Assembly (NCBI RefSeq): GCF_036785885.1
Contig: NC_092322.1
Location: forward strand, 37,779,994-37,843,993
Direction of reading: 5' to 3'
Source: Coffea arabica
Lineage: Eukaryota > Streptophyta > Magnoliopsida > Gentianales > Rubiaceae
Length of the DNA: 64,000 nucleotides
Below, piece by piece: positions 57,507-64,000 of this stretch. The position numbers and the translations under genes are program-made. The notes under the pieces were generated by a model that saw only the letters and a program-made list of their open reading frames with translations, ran no database searches and was not told where the DNA came from. Positions within the stretch are counted from its first letter, which is position 1. Every line of letters begins with the position of its first letter.

Positions 57507-60500
57507 TAGCTTTGATTTTCTTAGCAGAAACAAAAAAGAAGAAGAGTTACTTGAATAGTGTTAAGCAGTGGGTGAAATTTGATGATTTGTTTGTAGTAGA
57601 TCCAGTAGGTACTGCTGGGGGCCTGGCTGTGTTTTGGAGGAATAAGCTCCAGGTGAAAACAATTTTGTTTACTAGTTTTACTATAGAGCTGCTTTTGGCT
57701 GATTCTGAAGGAAAAAAGGATTGGTGGTGTATTTGTACATATGCTAGTACAGATGATAAGGTGAGAGAACAGCAATGGGATGTGCTTGAGAGAAGAAAAC
57801 AGATCTGGGGTGATTGTTGGGCACTTATGGGGGATCTCAATGATATTACCTCTAATGGGGAGAAATGGGGAGGTAGAGTTAGGACTGAAGCTAGCTTTGA
57901 GAAGTTCAACAGTTTCATAAGTAGGAATTCACTGGTTGATATTGGTTTTGAGGGAGTCCCTTGGACCTGGTGCAACAATTGGGACAATGAAGGGGAGATA
58001 AAAGAGAGACTTGATAGAGTAATGGGAACAAGGCAGTGGTGTGATAACTTTGGGAAGGTTAAGTGTACTCATATAGAGACAGAGGCCTCTGACCACTGTG
58101 CTCTGATTCTAGACACTACCCCAGTGGCAAAACAAAGGAAAAGGAGATTTATGTTTGATAAAAGATGGCTTATGCAAGAGGGTGTAAGGGATGTGGTGAG
58201 AGAAGCTTGGGATAGGGACCAGCAGGGGTCTAGGCTTTATAAGGTACAGTGTAAGATTAAGCAGGTCAGAGTTAACTTGCTGAATTGGAGTAGGACACTG
58301 AACATGAATGCCAAGCAAAATATTGAGCAGATTAAAAGGGAGATTAAAGAGATGAGGGAGAGCAGTAGCAGTGATAGTAGAGGCAGGATTGCAGGTCTCA
58401 AGAGGCAATTAGTAGAAGCTTATAAGAGGGAGGAAATTTTCTGGAGTCAGAAGGCCAGGGTCAAGTGGCTGACTGAGGGAGATAAGAACACTAGTTTCTT
58501 CCATGCTAGTGTAATGAGTAGAAGGAGGTAGAATCGTATCAGTGTGCTTCAAAGGAAGACTGGGGAATGGTGTAGAGCTGAGGAGGAGATCTGTGAGGAG
58601 GTGGTAGACTACTTTTAGCAAATATTTACTTTAGAGGTTCCAACTGAGTTTGAGGAGATTCTGGAAGGGATCCCACTGACCATTACTGCCGAGATGAACA
58701 GAATGCTTACCAGACCAGTTTCAGATCAGGAGATCAGCCATGCAGTTAACTCCATGCATCCTAACAAGTCTCCAGGGCCAGATGGTATGTCTCCTATCTT
58801 TTATCAGAAATTTTGGCATGTGCTTAGAGAGAATGTTTCTAGTGCTATTCGTGGCTTCTTTCATTCTGGTCATATTCTTAAATCCATAAATGAAAACAGA
58901 CTGCCCATCCAGAATCACTGAATATAGACCTATTAGTCTTTGTAATGTCCTTTATAAGATCATTTCCAAGGTGATGGCAAATAGACTTAAGATTGTTCTG
59001 GATGTTTGTATTAGCTCTTCCCAATCTGCCTTTGTTCCTGGAAGGCAGATCCTAGATAATGTCCTTATTGCACATGAGGGTGTTCACTTCCTCAAAAATA
59101 AACGAACTGGCAGGAATGGCTACATGGCTATAAAGCTTGATATGTCTAAGGCTTATGATAGGGTAGAGTGGGTGTTTTTGTCCAAGGTTATGCAAAAAAT
59201 GGGCTTCTGTCCTAAATGGATTCAGTGGATTCTTGAATGTATATCTAGTGTCTCTTATTCCATAAACATGAATGGAGATAAGAAGGGTTTTATAAAGCCA
59301 ACTAGAGGGCTTAGGCAGGGTGATCCCCTTTCTCCATACCTTTTTCTGATCTGTGCTGAAGGTTTTTCTGCTTTGTTAAGAAAGGCAAATAGAATGGGTA
59401 CTCTATTAGGCATGAAGATTGCTAATGAAGCCCCTAGTCTGTCTCACCTGTTTTTCGCTGATGATTCACTCATATTCTGTCGTGCTAAGGCTACTGAAGC
59501 TACTCAACTTATGAAGGTACTGAATGTATATGGAAGAGCATCAGGCCAGCTAATAAACAAGGAGAAGTCATCAGTATTTTTTAGCAAGAATGTAAAGGAA
59601 AGGCAGAAGGAGGAAGTTCTCAAGGTGCTTGAAGGGATGCAGCAGGTGTACTAGAGTAAGTATTTAGGACTTCCACTAGTCATAGGGAGATCAAAAAGGC
59701 AGGTGTTTGATTTCATTCGACAGAAGACTGTTAACAGACTTAAAGGTTGGAAGGAAAAGCTCCTGAGCCAAGCTGGTAAGGAGGTGTTACTTAAATCTAT
59801 GGTTCTAGCACTTCCTGCTTATGTAATGTCCTGCTGTAGATTGCCAAAAGAACTATGCAGGAATATATGCTTAGAGATGGCTAGATTCTGGTAGGGTCAG
59901 AGGGAGGATGAGAGGAAGATTCATTGGATCAAGTGGAGTAGGATGACTGATATCAAGTCAGAGGGGGGACTTGGCTTTAGGGACTTGCAGGATTTTAATA
60001 TGGCTCTACTGGGAAAACAGCTATGGAGGATTCAGACGAGACCAGATCTTCTAATGAGCAGAATAATGAAGGCAAAATATTTTCCTGGGAAGTCTATTTG
60101 GGAGGCATAGCAGAGGGGGAATGATTCTTGGTGCTGGAAGAGTCTACTGAGTGCTAGAGGTTTACTGGAAGAAGGGATGAGAATAAGGGTGGGGGATGGT
60201 GCAACAATCAAAGTTTGGGAGGATAGATGGCTGCCTGATTCTGAGGATGGGAGAATAAGATCCCAGAGGAAGCCAAGTAGTAAAATTCAAAGGGTCTGTG
60301 AGCTGATTAGAGATGGGAAATGCTGGGGCAGGAATTTGAGGAAACCGACAGAATTCACATAGCAAGGATACCTTTAAGTCTGGGGAAGGAGCAAGATAGG
60401 GTATATTGGACAAAAACTAGTTCAGGTGCTTATACTGTCCAATCTGGTTACAAACAAGTAAAAGAGATGAAGAGAGGGAATGGCTACTGCAAAGAAGCGC

Positions 60501-61501
60501 TAGATTCAAGTAGTCATGGGAGACATAAGTCTCAGTGCTGGAATTTTCTTTGGAAGCTGAACATGAAGAACCAGCTCAAACATTTCATCTGGAAGTGTCT
60601 ACAGGGAATCTTACCTACAAATGCTGTGCTAAGGGGAAAATGTGATAAAGGTGATCCTATCTGCAGGTGCTGTGGTGAGCAAGCTGAGACACTAGAACAT
60701 ATGCTTTTTACATGTAGCTCAGCTAAAGCAATATGGAAAGCTGCCCCACTGAGCTGGGATGGATTGGAGGTTTTTACCAACAGCTTCTGGCATTGGTGGG
60801 AAGAACTCAGAGGGGCTATGGTAAGGGAGGGTGGAAGAGGACACATTGTTCTCACTGTGCATATTTTGTGGCAAATCTGGAAGGCTAGGAATGACAAGCT
60901 TTTCAACAATAACAGTAGAGATCCAATGGCTGTTGTTAACAAGGCAGTAATGGAGTGGAATGAGTACCAATTGGCTCAGGAAGAAAGGACTGGGGAGGTG
61001 GGACAGACACTTGGAAAGGCTGAGGTAAAGAGGGGTTGGGAGAGGCCACAAGGCAACTGGATCAAAGTCAATACTGATGCAGCTCTACACAAGCAGACCT
61101 GCAAAGCTAGATGGGGCATTGTGGCAAGGGATAGGAATGGGATGCTGGTAGGAGCTTGGGCATGCCCAACTACAAAATGTGCAAAAGCACAAGTTGAGGA
61201 AGCTCTGGCGATTAGGGAGGCAATGGTGATAGCTAAACGTGAAGGGTGGAGGATGGTGGAATTTGAATCAGATTGTAAGATGGTAGTCGACAAGATCAAT
61301 GCACAGGAGGAAGAGACTAGCATAGCTACTATACTGGCAGACATATGGCGGTTAAGAACTGAATTTTATAAATGTTGTTTTTCCTTCACTAGGAGGTCTA
61401 ACAACTTTGTTAGTCACCACATAGCAAAATATGCTATAGATTTACTAGAAATAGTTGAATGGAAGTGTGACTTCCCAGCATGGCTGCTGGAGCTAGCTTA
61501 G
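57507..61501 (+). pseudogene. LINE-3 ORF2, 5'-truncated, with five TAG codons
   Basis: Endonuclease part: GGLAVFWRNKLQVK, GDLNDITSNGEKWGGR, ETEASDHCALI. Reverse transcriptase: NKSPGPDGMSPIFYQKFW, EYRPISLCNVLYKIISKVM, SAFVPGRQILDNVLIA, LDMSKAYDRVEW, GLRQGDPLSPYLF and FADDSLIFC (about 59455). zf-RVT: CRCCGEQAETLEHMLFTC; RNase H: VNTDAALHKQ, EEALAIREAM, ESDCKMVVD; natural end TAG 61499-61501. In-frame stops are TAG at 58529, 58616, 59652, 59892 and 60108. One of them (59892) replaces a Trp that the other LINEs keep (FWWG). Frameshifts lie near 58890 (with a small deletion) and near 60340. The apparent upstream extension of the first frame to 57356 is flanking DNA. Confidence 0.92.
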
Positions 61502-61591
61502 GCAGATTTGGAGGAGCGAAGGCTCTAACCTTGTATTAGATTCTGTGATTAATATGATGTTGCCGTTTTGGAAAAAAAAAAAAAAAAAAAA
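57507..61591 (+). mobile_element. LINE-3: 5'-truncated L1-like retrotransposon
   Basis: Recognisable homology to LINE-1/2 starts inside the endonuclease (IFLAETK, about 57507) and continues through RNase H to a 20-base poly(A) tail (61572-61591). ORF1 and the 5' UTR are missing, as usual for aborted reverse transcription. The exact left border is uncertain: the sequence after the tail starts GAAAGCAGACACG, and the only nearby match found (AGAAAGCAG, 57060-57068) lies about 440 bases upstream of the visible LINE homology. Confidence 0.85.
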
Positions 61592-62932
61592 GAAAGCAGA
61601 CACGAATTTGAAACAAAAGTGCAAAAGGAGGAGCCAACTCCAAACCCTTTACTTAACCTCTTTGCTCTCTGTCTCGAAGCGATCTCCTCCTTTTGTCCCT
61701 TTTTTTCAAAAAAAAAAAAAAAAAAATCTCTTTTACGCTTTGTTTTCAAACCAAAAAGTCCAAACTACAGTGCTGTGGTGTGTCTTCTTGGTTGACTTTT
61801 TCTTTCGAGCCAAGTCTGGTTCCATAATTCATCAACCACAACAAGTAACAAACCAACACATGTCTTTCAAGTTTTGAACACACTCCCGAAAAGAAAAAGA
61901 AAAAAGAACGAGAATTTGGTCATTTTGGAATCTTTAATGCTATACCTCAATGAAAAGAAAGAAGAAGCCAAAATAAAACTGTCGAATTTTTTTTCAGTAG
62001 TAGTTAATTTGGGCTTCAGATGGGTAAAATTTCAAGATGATCAGGAGATGCAATATTTATTCTTTGTGCCTATTATTAATACCTTTTTTGAAGTTGATAT
62101 GGGACTAATAACTGAAGCCTACGCAAATCTATGCTAGTCTTTCAAACAAAACTCGAGAAAGTATCCATCATTTTTTAGTAAATCTTGCACTATATAAAAG
62201 ATTATTTTTCAAAATAATTGTCACTCGTCCATCAATAACCGTGAATTATTGAAAGTGAAAAAACAAGTTCATCCATCAATACCTGTGAATTATTGAAAGC
62301 GAAAACAAGTTGTGCAAGTGGAGAGCCGTAATTTCTATCCGGAATTCGACCAAACATCCATCCAGTTTTTATTTGTCAATTTTCAATATTGACCCTAAAA
62401 CAATACTCACAATAATTATTATTCGACCAACTGGAAGAAATTTGAAGCTAATTAAGACTTCTAGTTAGTAGTATCAAGCGTACGTCCCCTGTAGCTTCCT
62501 TTCACAAAAGCTAAAACGATGTTACGCTTCTCCATTTTCCGCACCTATGTGTAAAGCATCAGAAACTACGGAATTCCATTTTCTTTTCGTTTCCTCAATC
62601 GCAGCCATAAAACTAGTACAAGACGACAGGTCTTCCTTCATTCTACACCTCAAGTTAAAAATGTAACGAACAAAACCACCCCAAAGGATCCTTTCTCCTT
62701 ATCCTGATATGGGATATATTTTTAGTCTTTTCAAAGGCAAGAGTCAAAAAGATTGTCCAAAATGACTCACAATTGAGTAGCATCTTATCAAAAACTCCGA
62801 GTCACATAATCAAATGTGCTTGCTTGAATTAGCGTGAATTTCTAAGCAGAAAAGATAGATCCCCAACCGACCTCCCCACCCAATCCCCCAACAATGCGTC
62901 CCACTTCCCTCCAATCTTTAGCTCTTTACTTG
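61592..62932. other. Intergenic region upstream of the beta-galactosidase gene
   Basis: Contains a second A run (about 61711-61728) and a local direct repeat (GTGAATTATTGAAAG at about 62241 and 62286). No gene was recognised. The right half is probably the promoter region of the gene at 63337. Confidence 0.45.
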
Positions 62933-62940
62933 TATAAATA
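62933..62940 (+). promoter_or_regulatory. Probable TATA box of the beta-galactosidase gene
   Basis: TATAAATA in the context TTGTATAAATAGCC, about 400 bases before the ATG at 63337. Initiation would be expected around 62965-62975, leaving a 5' UTR of about 365 bases unless it has an intron. Confidence 0.5.
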
Positions 62941-63336
62941 GCCATTAGCAGGCCTCCAAAGCTTTCATGCTTAAAAATCAAATTCTATTTCAAAGCCAAA
63001 TTCGTGCTTGCAGGCTGCCTGCCACCCTTGGCTCCATAAATGCCAAAACCATCTCCACAGGATACTATCAATCAATATAGAATAAACACCTCATTCTCAA
63101 AAGAAGCACCAGAGAAAGATTAGGAAAGGAAAAGGAGGCGGGACATAGGCTGCTTGTTATTTCCCTCTATTTTATCAGCTTCTTTTGTTGTTCTTTTGTA
63201 TTTTAGTACCGACAAAAGGCAAAATTTTAAGAACGTAAAAAGCGAAGAACTCAAGGACAAAAAGGACCCCATTTGGCTTTGAGATTTGAGGCTCTGAAAA
63301 AAGAGAATAGGAGAATTCCGGGGCTCAATTAGGAAA

Positions 63337-64000
63337 ATGTTGAGAACCAACATTTTGTTGTTGATCATAGTTCTGGTATCATTTCTTAGCTGTACAGTTA
63401 GAGCCAAAGTCTCTTATGATGGCAGGTCATTCATCATTAATGGCCAGAGAAAAATTCTTATTTCTGGCTCCATTCATTATCCCAGAAGCACTCCTGAGGT
63501 AACAATCGCCAATATGAATATCCCCTGTTTTTTTCTTTTCGAGTATGCATGCTTTAGTGATGAATTTCTTCTGATGAGTCTTTTTTCTTTTTCAACTTAT
63601 TTACTTGGGGTGGGATACAGATGTGGCCTGATCTTATACAGAAGGCTAAAGACGGAGGCTTGGACGTGATACAAACTTACGTATTTTGGAATGTGCACGA
63701 GCCTTCTCCTGGAAAGGTATTCTTGAATTTCCAATCCACTTTTTTCTTGATCAATGATCATTTCTATCTGAAAATTAAAGGTTCCTTCCTGTAATCTATA
63801 TTTATCTCGAATTTGTATTTCTGCAGTATAATTTTGAGGGCAGGGGCGATATCGTCAGATTTCTCAAGCTAGTAAAAGCTGCTGGTCTTTACGCCCATCT
63901 TCGCATTGGCCCCTACATTTGTGCAGAATGGAACTTTGGGTAATGCACATAAATAACTATCTACTACATTCATACGTTCACATATATCTTAAATTTCTTT
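63337..64000 (+). CDS. Plant beta-galactosidase (GH35), first three exons, truncated by window end
   Basis: Exons 63337-63498, 63621-63716 and 63827-63939, all with GT/AG borders. Exons 1 and 2 are whole-codon lengths (54 and 32); exon 3 ends in phase 2 after CAEWNFG. The first 23 or so residues ([17 protein letters not shown]) are a signal peptide, and the mature part starts [17 protein letters not shown]. Family motifs are [38 protein letters not shown], and [14 protein letters not shown]. Plant GH35 enzymes of this type act in the cell wall, removing beta-galactosyl residues from pectic galactans and arabinogalactans. The catalytic I-E-N-E-Y region and the later domains are beyond the window. 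All visible residues look intact, so this is probably a working gene. Which BGAL member it is cannot be decided. Confidence 0.93.

Overview
The window looks like a plant, most likely eudicot, nuclear chromosome segment. It has AT-rich spliced exons with GT/AG borders, a tau-class glutathione S-transferase (GST) remnant, a GH35 beta-galactosidase start with plant-type introns, L1-type plant LINEs with an RNase H domain, and plant Ty1/copia and Ty3/gypsy derivatives. All identifications come from reading the sequence and from recalled family motifs; no search was run. Only one gene looks possibly functional (beta-galactosidase, right edge). Most of the rest is a retrotransposon nest that has broken several host genes.

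Layout. 1-1374: minus-strand 5' end of a long LTR (copy A) cut into a Ty1/copia gag-pol remnant (1375-2150), whose LTR follows (about 2310-2815). 3750-16026: remnant of an unrecognised multi-exon gene. One of its introns holds a full-length L1-like LINE (LINE-1, 4798-14464, 15-bp target duplication), and a solo LTR (copy B, 5677-9102, duplication AGTTC) sits inside that LINE's ORF1. 16354-20647: a long-inverted-repeat DNA element split by a third solo LTR (copy C, 16597-20445, duplication GGTAG). 21284-21919: a quinone/enone oxidoreductase pseudogene ending abruptly at element E (21920-30264), a minus-strand non-autonomous Athila/Tat-like LTR element with a tRNA-Asp-type primer site.

30561-52785: one tau GST gene broken into pieces. 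Element D (31059-46358, duplication GGAAG) is a 15.3-kb non-autonomous gypsy element with LTRs of about 5.9 kb. LINE-2 (46450-52656, 13-bp duplication) is a full-length L1-like element on the minus strand. Both interrupt the same second exon. 53745-55427: a Mutator-like element with inverted repeats of about 226 bp and a 9-bp duplication, carrying a captured DUF962/Mpo1-like gene copy (a Pack-MULE). About 57507-61591: a 5'-truncated LINE (LINE-3) with a poly(A) tail. 62933-64000: TATA box and first three exons of a GH35 beta-galactosidase running off the window.

Copies A, B, C and element D share terminal sequences and form one long-LTR gypsy family. B, C and D keep a stem-loop at about the same distance from the LTR 3' end, with apparently compensating stem changes. 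No genes here work together as a pathway; the coherent story is insertion history. The best leads are the Pack-MULE cargo, the conserved LTR stem-loop and the doubly interrupted GST gene.
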